Shown in pieces: positions 16,600 to 23,869 of a stretch of 64,000 bases of DNA. The position numbers and the translations under genes were made by a program. The DNA lies in the NCBI GenBank assembly GCA_046292345.1, contig JBKBRC010000003.1, positions 1-64,000 of the forward strand, given 5' to 3'. A model generated the notes under the pieces. It ran no database searches. It was given only the letters and a program-made list of their open reading frames with translations, and was not told where the DNA came from. The stretch is from JBKBRC01 sp046292345 (GTDB lineage Bacteria > Bacteroidota > Rhodothermia > Rhodothermales > Rubricoccaceae). How positions within the stretch are numbered: the first letter of the stretch is position 1; every line of letters starts with the position of its first letter.

Positions 16600-17565
16600 T
16601 CAGGGCTGCCCGTCGAGCACGGCGAGCAGATGCAGCACCATGCGGACCTGCTCGGCGCGGTGCCCGTGCTCGGCCTCGACGTTCACGTACGGCACGCCGG
16701 CTTGCGCCGCCCACACCGAGAGCGAGCCGTCATCGGTCACGGCGTCGTTGTTCTGCAGCACCACGTTGAAACCGCCCGCAGCGAGCGCGTCAAAGAGCGC
16801 GCGCGTGGTGACGAAGAAGAAGTCGTCCTCGTCGGCGCCAGGCGCGAGGTGGAGGGCGTCGGCGTCGGCGGCGTAGGGCTGGCCGGGCCGGTAGCTGAGG
16901 GCCGAGTAGCGCCCGTCGGTGTTGTTGTGCAGCGCGACGATGGGCTCCGGCGCGCCCTCGGGAGCGTAGACGGCCAGGAGGGCGTCGGCGAAGCGCTCGA
17001 GCGCGCGCCGCGCCTCGGGGCGGTCGGCAGAGAGCGCGCGGAGCGTGGCCCGGCGCCCGGCATCGGTAAAGATGCGGTTGGGGTCGGCCACGAAGCGGCG
17101 CCCGCCAGCCGAGAACGTCACGTTGCGCGAGCCGTCGTGGAGGAGCTCGACGAGCCGCCCGCCGCGGAGGCGCAGCACGTCCAGCCCGGCCCCGACGGCT
17201 GTGTCCTCGTCGTCGTGTACGACGAGCGCGTGGAGCGCGGCGCACCCCTCGGGCGCGGGCGCCACGTGCACGCCGGCGTAGACGGTCGTCTCGCCGAGCG
17301 CGAGCGCGAGCGTGTCTGACACGACCGGCCGCAGCTCGCCGGACGGGAGGCATTCCGCTACGCCGTGCGCGGGCATCTCGGCGGACGCCCCGCCCGCCGC
17401 CGGCTGCAGCGCAGGCTCATCCCGGACGACGATGCTGTCGGCGCGGCGCTGGCCGGGGTCGCCCGTGGCGGAAGGCTTGGCGGCTTCCTGCGCGCACGCC
17501 GCAGCGGGCAGCAGAGACACGAGGGCGAACGCCACGAAGGCGAGGGCAGTGCGGGAGAGCGGCAT
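16600..17565 (-). CDS. Exported protein with M14-like (carboxypeptidase-type) metal-ligand pattern
   Basis: This 321-residue protein has an N-terminal secretion signal (hydrophobic to about residue 25, PAAACAQ; either signal peptidase I or a lipobox-like Cys24). The core contains LVVHDDEDTAVGAG (H117, E120), DPNRIF (161-166), IVALHNNTDGRYS (H213) and GVPYVNVEAEHGH (E297/E299). HxxE, then a single His, then a Glu is the ligand and catalytic order of M14 carboxypeptidases and the related AstE/AspA deacylases. This is my inference from the spacing, not a recognised family name. Similar proteins of unknown function occur in Bacteroidota, from memory. A periplasmic wall- or peptide-processing hydrolase is plausible. 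It converges on pheA (23-nt gap). Confidence 0.5.
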   Translation of the reverse strand: MPLSRTALAFVAFALVSLLPAAACAQEAAKPSATGDPGQRRADSIVVRDEPALQPAAGGASAEMPAHGVAECLPSGELRPVVSDTLALALGETTVYAGVHVAPAPEGCAALHALVVHDDEDTAVGAGLDVLRLRGGRLVELLHDGSRNVTFSAGGRRFVADPNRIFTDAGRRATLRALSADRPEARRALERFADALLAVYAPEGAPEPIVALHNNTDGRYSALSYRPGQPYAADADALHLAPGADEDDFFFVTTRALFDALAAGGFNVVLQNNDAVTDDGSLSVWAAQAGVPYVNVEAEHGHRAEQVRMVLHLLAVLDGQP

Positions 17566-17619
17566 GAGCGCGGAGCGGAGGGCAGGCGGAAGGTTTCGGG
17601 CGGCGGCGAGGGGGCCGGG

Positions 17620-19350
17620 TCAGTCGTCCTCCCCGACGGCCTCGGCGGCGTCGGGCACGGCCTGCGCGGCAGCGGCGAGGACGGCCTCCAGGAACGCTTC
17701 CGCCCCGAGCCCGTCGTGCCACCGGACCTGCCGCGAGGGGTCCGGGTGGAGGCGCATCCAGTGCGCGAGGATGCGGATCTCGTCGACGTCTGCGCGGAGG
17801 TGCGTCTCGGGAGGCGGCATGGTTGGGTCGAAGTGCTCGGCGAGCTGGGCCGCGAGCGCATCGCGGTCGGCGGCGTCGGGGGCGGCCGGGAGGTCGTGGC
17901 GCGCGACGAGGCGGCCGTGCCGGATCAGGAAGAGCTGCGCGCCGGCGCCTCCGGCGAGGGGCTCGACGAGCACGGCGTGGTGCTCATGCACGGGCGCGGC
18001 GATCTGGCGCTGCCGGCCGAGCGTCCGCCGCAGGCGCCGGAGCTGGTCGCGGTACCAGCCGGCAGCCTCGAACTCGAGCGCCGCGGCGGCCTCGTGCATG
18101 GCCGCCTCGACGGCCTCGAGCGCCTCGGTGTCGTGGCCGGTCAGGAACGCGCGCACGCGCTCGACCTCGGCCGCATAGGCGGCCGCGCCGGCACCGCCTG
18201 CACAGGGCGCGCCGCAGCGGCCCATCGTGTGGTAGAGGCACGGGCGACCGAGCGCGAAGACCGGGTCGTCGCACTCGCGCAGGCGAAACAGGCGCGCGAT
18301 GAGCTCGGTCAGTTCCTCGGCCTGCCCGCGCCGCCCGAGCGGGCCGTAGTACTCGGCGCCGTCATGCGCGATGCGGGGCGTCCAGGAGAGCGTCGGGAAG
18401 GGGTGCGTCGTGTCGAGGCGGAGGAAGGGGTAGTCGCGGTAGCGGCGCTGGGCGCGGTTGTAGACGGGCAGGAGCGTCTTGATCAGCCGGCTCTCCTCGA
18501 GCAGTGCCGAGAGCTCGGTGCCGGTCTCGCGCCACGTCACGTCGCGCACGTCGCGCACGAGCTTCTTGGTCCGGGGCGGATGGTTATCGACCGACGTGAA
18601 GTAGCTCCGGACGCGGCCACGCAGGCTCTTGGCCTTTCCGACGTAGATGACGCGGTTCTGACGGTCGCGCATGAAGTAGACCCCTGGGCGGTCGGGCAGG
18701 CCGGGCAGCACGCCCTCGCGGATGCGCACGAGGTGGGCCGGCTCGCGGCGCGTGTCCTGGTAGCGCTTGCGCTGGAACGCGAGCACGTCCGCGACGGTCT
18801 CGGCGCCGAACTCCGTGCGCAGCCGCCCGAGCAGAATCCAGAGCAGGTGGGCCGTCGCCTCGGCGTCGCCGAGCGCCCGGTGGCGACCGTGGACGGAGAT
18901 CTCGAAGTGCCGCGTGAGGCTCGAGAGGCCCTTCGAAGCGAGCGCGGGCAGCAGGCGCCGCGCAAGGCGGAGCGTGCAGAGCGCCGGGTTCTGGAGCGGC
19001 GGCAGGCCGGCCTCGTCGAGCGCGAGGTCGAGGAAGCGCTGGTCGAAGGGCAGGTTGTGCGCTACGAGCACGTCGTCGGCGAGGAAGGCGCGCAGGCGCG
19101 GCATCGTCTCGGCGAGGCCAGGCTGCCCGTAGACCATCGCCGTCGAGATGCCCGTCAGCTGCGTGATGCGGTGCGGGACGTGCCGGCCGGGGTCGATGAG
19201 CTGCTGGAAGCGGTCGACGACCTTGCCGCCGACGAGGCGCACGGCGCCGATCTCGATCAGGCGGTCCTCGCCTGCCCGCGCGCCCGTCGTCTCCGTGTCG
19301 ACGACGACGAACGGGGCCTGCGCAAGGGGGGCGAGCGGATCGAAAGGCAT
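17620..19350 (-). CDS. DEDDh 3'-5' exonuclease fused to UvrC-like GIY-YIG nuclease region
   Basis: This is a 576-residue fusion. Residues 10-175 form a DnaQ/epsilon-type exonuclease with DTETTG (D18, E20), HNLPFDQRF (D103) and HGRHRALGDAEA (H157, D162). Residues 215-300 form a GIY-YIG domain (LPDRPGVYFM, IYVGKAKSLRGRV, LEESRLIKTLLPVYN). A UvrC-like cysteine cluster follows (C360, C371, C379, C383), which in UvrC binds a [4Fe-4S] cluster, then a UVR-like helix LEFEAAGWYRDQLRRLR (425-441). The C-terminal UvrC RNase H-like and HhH domains are absent. Such DnaQ-UvrC fusions are known in Bacteroidota and Actinobacteria, with a presumed role in DNA repair. The start at 19350 removes an unlikely 86-residue extension. 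A TAGGTTGC element lies 22 nt upstream. Confidence 0.9.
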   Translation of the reverse strand: MPFDPLAPLAQAPFVVVDTETTGARAGEDRLIEIGAVRLVGGKVVDRFQQLIDPGRHVPHRITQLTGISTAMVYGQPGLAETMPRLRAFLADDVLVAHNLPFDQRFLDLALDEAGLPPLQNPALCTLRLARRLLPALASKGLSSLTRHFEISVHGRHRALGDAEATAHLLWILLGRLRTEFGAETVADVLAFQRKRYQDTRREPAHLVRIREGVLPGLPDRPGVYFMRDRQNRVIYVGKAKSLRGRVRSYFTSVDNHPPRTKKLVRDVRDVTWRETGTELSALLEESRLIKTLLPVYNRAQRRYRDYPFLRLDTTHPFPTLSWTPRIAHDGAEYYGPLGRRGQAEELTELIARLFRLRECDDPVFALGRPCLYHTMGRCGAPCAGGAGAAAYAAEVERVRAFLTGHDTEALEAVEAAMHEAAAALEFEAAGWYRDQLRRLRRTLGRQRQIAAPVHEHHAVLVEPLAGGAGAQLFLIRHGRLVARHDLPAAPDAADRDALAAQLAEHFDPTMPPPETHLRADVDEIRILAHWMRLHPDPSRQVRWHDGLGAEAFLEAVLAAAAQAVPDAAEAVGEDD

Positions 19351-19371
19351 GGCGCGGGAGGGCGGAGCCGG

Positions 19372-19379
19372 GCAACCTA
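19372..19379 (-). promoter_or_regulatory. Candidate -7 promoter element TAGGTTGC for the exonuclease-GIY-YIG gene
   Basis: This variant of the recurring octamer lies 22 nt before the ATG, in the 199-bp divergent spacer shared with mnmA. Confidence 0.4.
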
Positions 19380-19488
19380 ACCGCGATCGGGTGACGCTTC
19401 GCGTGTCAGCCGGGGTGCTTGCACGTCTGAGGCTGGACGGGAGTGCCGGATTCGGCGATCCTTGGCCGGCGCGCGGGTGCGCCCGTCC

Positions 19489-19496
19489 TACCTTGG
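19489..19496 (+). promoter_or_regulatory. Candidate -7 promoter element TACCTTGG for mnmA
   Basis: The octamer TACCTTGG lies 54 nt before the mnmA ATG. A TTGG at 19462-19465 is slightly too far upstream for a standard -33 box, so only the -7 part is supported. Confidence 0.5.
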
Positions 19497-19549
19497 CGCG
19501 TTGGCCCGGTCCTGCCTCGCCCGTCGTTCCCCCTTGCCCGTCGTCCCCC

Positions 19550-20728
19550 ATGTCTCGCCACGGTCGCGTACTCGTCGCCATGAGCGGCGGCGTCGATTCC
19601 TCGGTCACGGCCGCGCTGCTCCACGAGCAGGGCTACGACGTGGTCGGGCTGACGATGAAGACGTGGGACTACGCCACGAGCGGGGGCGCGGCCGAGGCGC
19701 GCACGCGCGGCAAGGAGACCGGCTGCTGCACGCTCGAGTCCATGAACGACGCGCGTGCCGTGGCCGTCCGCCTCGGCTTCCCGCACTTCATTGTGGACAT
19801 CCGCGAGGAGTTCGGCGACCATGTCGTGCGCCGCTTCACAGATGAGTACCTCGCCGGGCGCACGCCCAACCCGTGCGTGCTGTGCAATACGCACATCAAG
19901 TGGGCGGCCCTGCTGCGGCGCGCCGACGCGCTCGGCTGCGACTACATCGCCACGGGCCACTACGCGCGCGTCCGCCGAGACGGAGGGACGGGGCGCTACG
20001 TCGTCAGCCGCGGCCTCGACCGCGACAAGGACCAGTCGTACGCGCTCTGGGGCGTCGAGCAGGAGCACCTCGCGCGCTCGCGCTTCCCGCTCGGCGCGTT
20101 CACCAAGCCGGCCATCCGCCAGATGGCGCGCGAGATGGGGCTGCGCCACGTCGCCGCGAAGCCGGACTCCTACGAGATCTGCTTCATCCCGGACAACGAC
20201 TACCGCGGCTTCCTCGCGCGCCGCGTGCCCGGGCTGGCTGCGCGCGTGGCCGGCGGGCCGCTCGTCTGGGAGCCGACCGGCGAGACCGTCGGCGTGCACC
20301 GCGGCTACCCGTTCTACACCGTCGGGCAGCGGCGGGGCCTGCCCGTCGCCTTCGGCGTGCCGGCCTACGTCACGCGCATCGACGCGGCCACCAACACCGT
20401 CTTCGTCGGGCCCAGGGAGGCGCTGCTCGGGCGCACCCTCACAGCGCGGCAGCTCACGTTCGGGCGCGCAGCCGACCTGCGCGGCGAGCACGCCGTCACG
20501 GCGCAGGTCCGCTACAAGGACGCCGGCGCGCCCGCGCTTGCGCGGCAGACGGCCGACGACGCGCTCGAGGTTACGTTCGCGGTGCCGCGCCCGGCGCTCA
20601 CGCCCGGCCAGGCTGTCGTGCTCTACGACGGCGACGACGTGCTCGCCGGTGGCTGGATCCACGCGACCGGACGCACGCACGAGGCTGCAGAGGCGGACGA
20701 GTCGTTCGTGGCCCTCCCGCTGCTCTGA
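19550..20728 (+). CDS. mnmA: tRNA-specific 2-thiouridylase MnmA
   Basis: This 392-residue PP-loop enzyme thiolates U34 of tRNA-Lys, -Glu and -Gln. The ATP-binding loop is AMSGGVDSSV near residue 13. The catalytic cysteine pair is in TPNPCVLCN and KPDSYEICFIPDNDYRGFL. The C-terminal part contains GQRRGLPVAFG and the beta-barrel domain. The ATG at 19550 is chosen because it opens on the PP-loop domain with the usual short leader; the open frame extends upstream without coding character. It diverges from the exonuclease-GIY-YIG gene. Confidence 0.96.
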   Translation: MSRHGRVLVAMSGGVDSSVTAALLHEQGYDVVGLTMKTWDYATSGGAAEARTRGKETGCCTLESMNDARAVAVRLGFPHFIVDIREEFGDHVVRRFTDEYLAGRTPNPCVLCNTHIKWAALLRRADALGCDYIATGHYARVRRDGGTGRYVVSRGLDRDKDQSYALWGVEQEHLARSRFPLGAFTKPAIRQMAREMGLRHVAAKPDSYEICFIPDNDYRGFLARRVPGLAARVAGGPLVWEPTGETVGVHRGYPFYTVGQRRGLPVAFGVPAYVTRIDAATNTVFVGPREALLGRTLTARQLTFGRAADLRGEHAVTAQVRYKDAGAPALARQTADDALEVTFAVPRPALTPGQAVVLYDGDDVLAGGWIHATGRTHEAAEADESFVALPLL

Positions 20729-20738
20729 CGCCCCCGCC

Positions 20739-20945
20739 ATGCCGTTTCCCGTCCCGGCACCCGAGACCCGCGAGTGCCCCGCCTGCGCGCTCGACGCGCC
20801 CGCCGCCGCGCCCGTCTGCCCGTTCTGCGGCTACGAGTTCCCGCGTCCACAGGCCGGCACGCGCCCGGCGGCATGGCTCATGATCGTGCTGATGGTGCTC
20901 TTCGCGGTGCCGCTGCTCGCGTGGCTGATGGGCTGGCTCGGCTGA
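20739..20945 (+). CDS. Small zinc-ribbon protein with one C-terminal membrane helix
   Basis: This 68-residue protein has two CxxC pairs (C13/C16 in CPAC and C27/C30 in CPFC), a typical zinc ribbon, followed by one hydrophobic helix (about 46-66) ending the protein. It starts 10 nt after mnmA on the same strand, so it is probably cotranscribed. Its function is unknown. The layout suggests a tail-anchored protein with a cytoplasmic zinc-binding head. Confidence 0.75.
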   Translation: MPFPVPAPETRECPACALDAPAAAPVCPFCGYEFPRPQAGTRPAAWLMIVLMVLFAVPLLAWLMGWLG

Positions 20946-21010
20946 GCGTGGCCGCGCTTTGGCACGCCGGATGAAGCGCAGGCCGCCGTCTCCCCTTCGC
21001 CTGTGCTCTC

Positions 21011-21532
21011 ATGGGACAGCAGCAACTTCTCCTCCTCGCGCTCGCGGCGTTCCTCGTCGCCATGGCGACGGTCTCCGCCGCGAGCGCCGTGCGTCACCAG
21101 CTCGCCCGCGCCAGCGCCGAGGCGCTCGCGCACGACGGACGGCAGATCGCGCTTGCCGTGCAGACGTGGCGCAGCCGCCCCGTGGCGCTCGGCGGCGGCG
21201 CCGAGGCGACGTCGTTTGACCGGCTCACGTTCGAGCATCTCGGGCTGGAGGCGGATGCGCACGACAAAACCGCGCGCACGACCGCCAGTGGCCGCTTCCG
21301 CCTCGTGCCGGCGACGCCGGCGGCGGCGCTCGTGGCGGCCTCCGCGGGCAAGTTCCTGGCGGCCGGCGCGCCGGCGGTCGTCGTCATCGGCGAGAACGCT
21401 GCGCGGGGCCAGCGCGTGGCGGTGCTTGTGACGGGCACGCGGGCCGGGGACATGATCCCGATCGACCAGGAGGGTGTGCTCGCCGGGCTCCTCCCTCCCG
21501 AGGCCGGCCCGCCGCCCGGCGCCGAGCGCTGA
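21011..21532 (+). CDS. Pilin-like protein with MGQQQ N-terminus, function unknown
   Basis: This 173-residue protein begins MGQQQLLLLALAAFLVAMAT, a hydrophobic N-terminal helix preceded by only five polar residues, then a long amphipathic segment to about residue 55 and a GGGAE turn. This layout resembles type IV pilins and pseudopilins, but there is no prepilin peptidase site of the G-FTLIE type. I recall similar MGQQQ-starting proteins in Bacteroidota/Rhodothermota, without an established function. The C-terminal half (residues 95-165) looks like a small soluble domain (AVVVIGENAARGQRVAVLVTG). It lies 65 nt after the zinc-ribbon gene. A membrane-anchored or fibre-forming protein is plausible. 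Confidence 0.6.
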   Translation: MGQQQLLLLALAAFLVAMATVSAASAVRHQLARASAEALAHDGRQIALAVQTWRSRPVALGGGAEATSFDRLTFEHLGLEADAHDKTARTTASGRFRLVPATPAAALVAASAGKFLAAGAPAVVVIGENAARGQRVAVLVTGTRAGDMIPIDQEGVLAGLLPPEAGPPPGAER

Positions 21533-21622
21533 GCATGCCTGCGGGCCGGGTTCAGCCGTACGAAACGACACGTGCTCGTTACGCTTTCGCAGCGCCTGCG
21601 TGCTTCCGCTGCGCGCGGCGTC

Positions 21623-21667
21623 GTCCGCTCGGGCGGCGTCCGCTCGGGCGGCGTCCGCTCGGGCGGG
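21623..21667. repeat. Three copies of a 15-bp tandem repeat at the 3' end of the esterase gene
   Basis: The unit GTCCGCTCGGGCGGC occurs three times (21623-21637, 21638-21652, 21653-21667; the last ends in G) and stops one base before the esterase stop codon at 21669. It is a small version of the longer minisatellite arrays elsewhere in the window. Confidence 0.85.
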
Positions 21668-21668
21668 G

Positions 21669-22331
21669 TCAGTCGAGGCCGGCGAGCAGGGCGCGTGCAG
21701 CGCCGATTTCGTCGTCGTTGATACTGTGGCCGAATCCGGGATAGACGCGCGCGTCCACGCTGGCGTCCAGGCGCTCCAGCACACGCGCCGTTTGCCGGAC
21801 ACGCGCGAGCGGGATGTGCGGGTCCACGTCCGAGCAGCCTAGAAAGGCCGGCATCCCCTCGAAGCTTCCCGCGTACTCGAACGCCTTGTCGTCGGGCACG
21901 TCTGCACCGGGCAGGTCATCGGAGCCGATCAGCCCGCCTGAGAAAGCGAGCAGCCCGCCCCATCGCCCGGCATGGCGCGCGGCGTACTCCGAGGCCAGGC
22001 AGGCGCCCTGGGAGAAGCCCGCCAGCACGATGCGCTCGCGCGCGAGCCCGGCCGCCTCGGCCACGGCCACGGCCCGGCCGACGGCCTCGAGAGCTGCGCT
22101 GAGGTGCGCTTCGTTGAAGCGGAGCGGGGCAAGGAACGTCGTCGGGTACCAGGCGCCCATGGCGGCCTGCGGCGCGAGCACGGCGAGGCCGTCCCGGCCC
22201 AGGGCGTCGCCGAGAGGGAGGATGCTCTCGGCAGTTGCGCCGCGGCCGTGCAGGAGCACGAGCGCGGCGGCGGCGGTCTCGAGCGGCGCGCCGCCACGGC
22301 GGAGGGGCTGCTGCAGATGCGGATGGGCCAT
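21669..22331 (-). CDS. Alpha/beta hydrolase, phospholipase/carboxylesterase family (MhqD-like)
   Basis: This 220-residue serine hydrolase has an oxyanion segment LLHGRGA (27-32), the nucleophile S107 in GFSQGA, an aspartate in GCSDVDPHIP (D168 or D170) and His202 in GFGHSIN. Length and motifs fit the YpfH/MhqD branch of esterases. It lies 40 nt downstream of a ring-cleaving dioxygenase on the same strand. The same two families are paired in the MhqR regulon of Bacillus subtilis (mhqD with mhqE/mhqO), which responds to quinones and catechols. The physiological substrate is not known. Confidence 0.85.
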   Translation of the reverse strand: MAHPHLQQPLRRGGAPLETAAAALVLLHGRGATAESILPLGDALGRDGLAVLAPQAAMGAWYPTTFLAPLRFNEAHLSAALEAVGRAVAVAEAAGLARERIVLAGFSQGACLASEYAARHAGRWGGLLAFSGGLIGSDDLPGADVPDDKAFEYAGSFEGMPAFLGCSDVDPHIPLARVRQTARVLERLDASVDARVYPGFGHSINDDEIGAARALLAGLD

Positions 22332-22371
22332 GGCGTGGGTAGGCCAAGGAGGGAACTGGCGGCAGAGCGCC

Positions 22372-23322
22372 TCAGGCCGCCGCAGGACGGCGGAGCACAG
22401 GCAGGCGGGCCTCGATCGCAGTGCGGCGCGGTTCGTACTGCGGCGGCAGCATCAGGCGCTCGCCAAGCGCATCGGCGGGCTCGTCGATGGCCATGCCGGG
22501 CGGGTCGGTTGCGACCTCGAACAGAACGCCACCCGGCTCGCGGAAGTAGACCGAACGGAAGTACTGCCGGTCGATGACAGGCGTGGGCGCGAAACCGCGG
22601 CGCTGGAGTGCGTCGCGGAGCGCCTCGTGGGCCTCGTCGGTCGGGACGCGAAAGGCGACGTGGTGCACGACGCCGGCGCCCATCCGGCCGTCTGGCGCGC
22701 CGGGCGCCGTGAGCACCTCGAGGTAGCGGGCACGCTCGGCGGCCTCGTTGACGAGGCGCAGCCGGCCGCCCTCTTCGCCCGCCTCGGCGTAGCCGAACAG
22801 GTCGGTGAGCAGGCGCACTGTCGCCTCGGGGCGCAGCGACGAGAGCGTGACGCGGTGGAAGCTCGTGAGTGCGAGCGCTTGTGGGATCGGCCCCTCGTGC
22901 CACCCCCCCTCGGCACGGACATCCTCGACGAGCTCGAGCACGAGCCCGTCCGGGTCGCCGAGCGCGAGCACGCGCTCGCCGAAGCGCTCGGCCGGCGCGT
23001 CGAAGGCGTCGAAGCCTCCGGCGGCGAGGCGGTCGAGCCATCCCGCGATGGCGCCCGGCGGCACGGCGTAGGCGGTTGCGACGGCCTGCCCGCCTCCGGC
23101 GCGGCCGGGGTGGGCGCGCTCCCAGGGGAAGGCGGTCATGAGCGAGCCCGGGCGCGCCGCGCCGTCCCCGTAGTAGAGATGGTACACCTGCGGGTCGTCG
23201 AAGTTGACGGTCCGCTTGACAAGGCGAAGGCCGAGGCGGCCGGCGTAGAAATCCAGGTGGCGCTGCGCGGGGCCGGCGATGGCGGTGACGTGGTGCAGGC
23301 CGGTGACGGGCGAGGCAGGCAT
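22372..23322 (-). CDS. VOC-family ring-cleaving dioxygenase (MhqO/MhqE-like)
   Basis: This is a 316-residue protein with two glyoxalase/VOC halves. The N-terminal half starts GLHHVTAIAGPAQRHLDFY with a metal-binding His, and the second half has GVVHHVAFRVPTDEA and LFEVATDPPG, which supply His and Glu ligands. It matches the family annotated as ring-cleaving dioxygenases acting on hydroquinone-type substrates. The start at 23322 is preferred over the ATG 30 nt upstream because AGGA lies 8 nt before it. A perfect 16-bp palindrome lies 31 bp upstream. With the downstream esterase it forms a probable two-gene aromatic/quinone stress operon. Confidence 0.85.
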   Translation of the reverse strand: MPASPVTGLHHVTAIAGPAQRHLDFYAGRLGLRLVKRTVNFDDPQVYHLYYGDGAARPGSLMTAFPWERAHPGRAGGGQAVATAYAVPPGAIAGWLDRLAAGGFDAFDAPAERFGERVLALGDPDGLVLELVEDVRAEGGWHEGPIPQALALTSFHRVTLSSLRPEATVRLLTDLFGYAEAGEEGGRLRLVNEAAERARYLEVLTAPGAPDGRMGAGVVHHVAFRVPTDEAHEALRDALQRRGFAPTPVIDRQYFRSVYFREPGGVLFEVATDPPGMAIDEPADALGERLMLPPQYEPRRTAIEARLPVLRRPAAA

Positions 23323-23352
23323 GGGGCGCGTCCTGTGCATGCTTGCATACAT

Positions 23353-23368
23353 GCTTGTTCAAACAAGC
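23353..23368. promoter_or_regulatory. MarR-type palindromic operator upstream of the dioxygenase-esterase operon
   Basis: GCTTGTT-CA-AACAAGC is a perfect inverted repeat with a 2-bp centre, 31 bp before the dioxygenase start, in a locally AT-rich stretch. The sequence ATGCTTG is repeated just beside it (23339-23360). On the minus strand a TTTG and a TATGCAAG lie in and just after it, so bound regulator would cover the promoter. MarR-family repressors of quinone-responsive operons bind dyads of this size. No regulator gene is adjacent. Confidence 0.6.
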
Positions 23369-23371
23369 AAG

Positions 23372-23398
23372 CGGCCCCGGGTTCCGCCGGAGGGGCCG
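23372..23398. terminator. Hairpin CGGCCCC/GGGGCCG
   Basis: A 7-bp stem surrounds a 13-nt loop that can itself pair (TCC/GGA). It is the second of three hairpins crowded between the small Cys protein gene and the dioxygenase promoter; the third (CGGGCG-GAAT-CGCCCG) is at 23402-23417. Confidence 0.4.
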
Positions 23399-23433
23399 TG
23401 TCGGGCGGAATCGCCCGGCGGCGGCGTACAGGA

Positions 23434-23463
23434 AGCCCGCTCCCGGGCACTCGGGAGCGGGCT
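23434..23463 (-). terminator. Strong intrinsic terminator of the small Cys-protein gene
   Basis: AGCCCGCTCCCG and CGGGAGCGGGCT form a perfect 12-bp stem with a 6-nt loop. It starts 22 nt after the stop codon of the minus-strand gene ending at 23486 and is followed on that strand by TTCCTGT. This is the best terminator in the window and insulates the downstream dioxygenase operon. Confidence 0.75.
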
Positions 23464-23485
23464 CGGCGCGGTGCGCGCGGGCGCG

Positions 23486-23698
23486 TCAGGCGCGGGCGTC
23501 CTGCGGGCGGTACTGCTCGAGCGGGATCAGCTCGAGCATGATGCCGTTGTCACCCGGGTAGGAGGTCGTGTGCGGGACCTCGTTGAGCCAGATCTCGTCC
23601 GGGATGCCAGACGGGAAGGCGCTGCAAACGGTCGCCGGCGTGTCGCGCTCGAGGTGCGCGCAGGCGGTACACTGCGAGTGGGCGGGAATGGCCTGCAT
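23486..23698 (-). CDS. Small conserved-looking Cys protein, function unknown
   Basis: This 70-residue soluble protein has the pattern CTACAHLERDT (C10, C13), then C25 in VCSAFPSGIPDEIW, then HTTSYPGDNGIMLELIPL. The CxxC-x11-C-x-AFPxGIP layout followed by HT.PYPGD recurs in small hypothetical proteins of many bacteria, from memory, and suggests a metal or redox site. The ATG at 23698 is the only sensible start. It is monocistronic, diverges from meaB and is closed by a strong terminator. No function is assigned. Confidence 0.65.
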   Translation of the reverse strand: MQAIPAHSQCTACAHLERDTPATVCSAFPSGIPDEIWLNEVPHTTSYPGDNGIMLELIPLEQYRPQDARA

Positions 23699-23838
23699 AG
23701 CGGGAGTAGGTTTGAGAGAACGACGCGCTTCGGACGGCCGAAGCCGGCCCGGGATCCTTGGGAGAGCAACATTGGACCGAGTCCACGCCTGGGGATGGGC
23801 CCGTGGCTGGCTGGCCGCCGGCCGCGCACGGGCAGCCG

Positions 23839-23846
23839 TAGGTTTG
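23839..23846 (+). promoter_or_regulatory. Candidate -7 element TAGGTTTG for meaB
   Basis: This is an exact match to the Bacteroidota -7 consensus TAnnTTTG, 23 nt before the meaB ATG. A second identical TAGGTTTG on the same strand is at 23707-23714, giving a possible upstream promoter. Confidence 0.55.
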
Positions 23847-23869
23847 CGAGCGCAACTGCCCAGTCCCTC

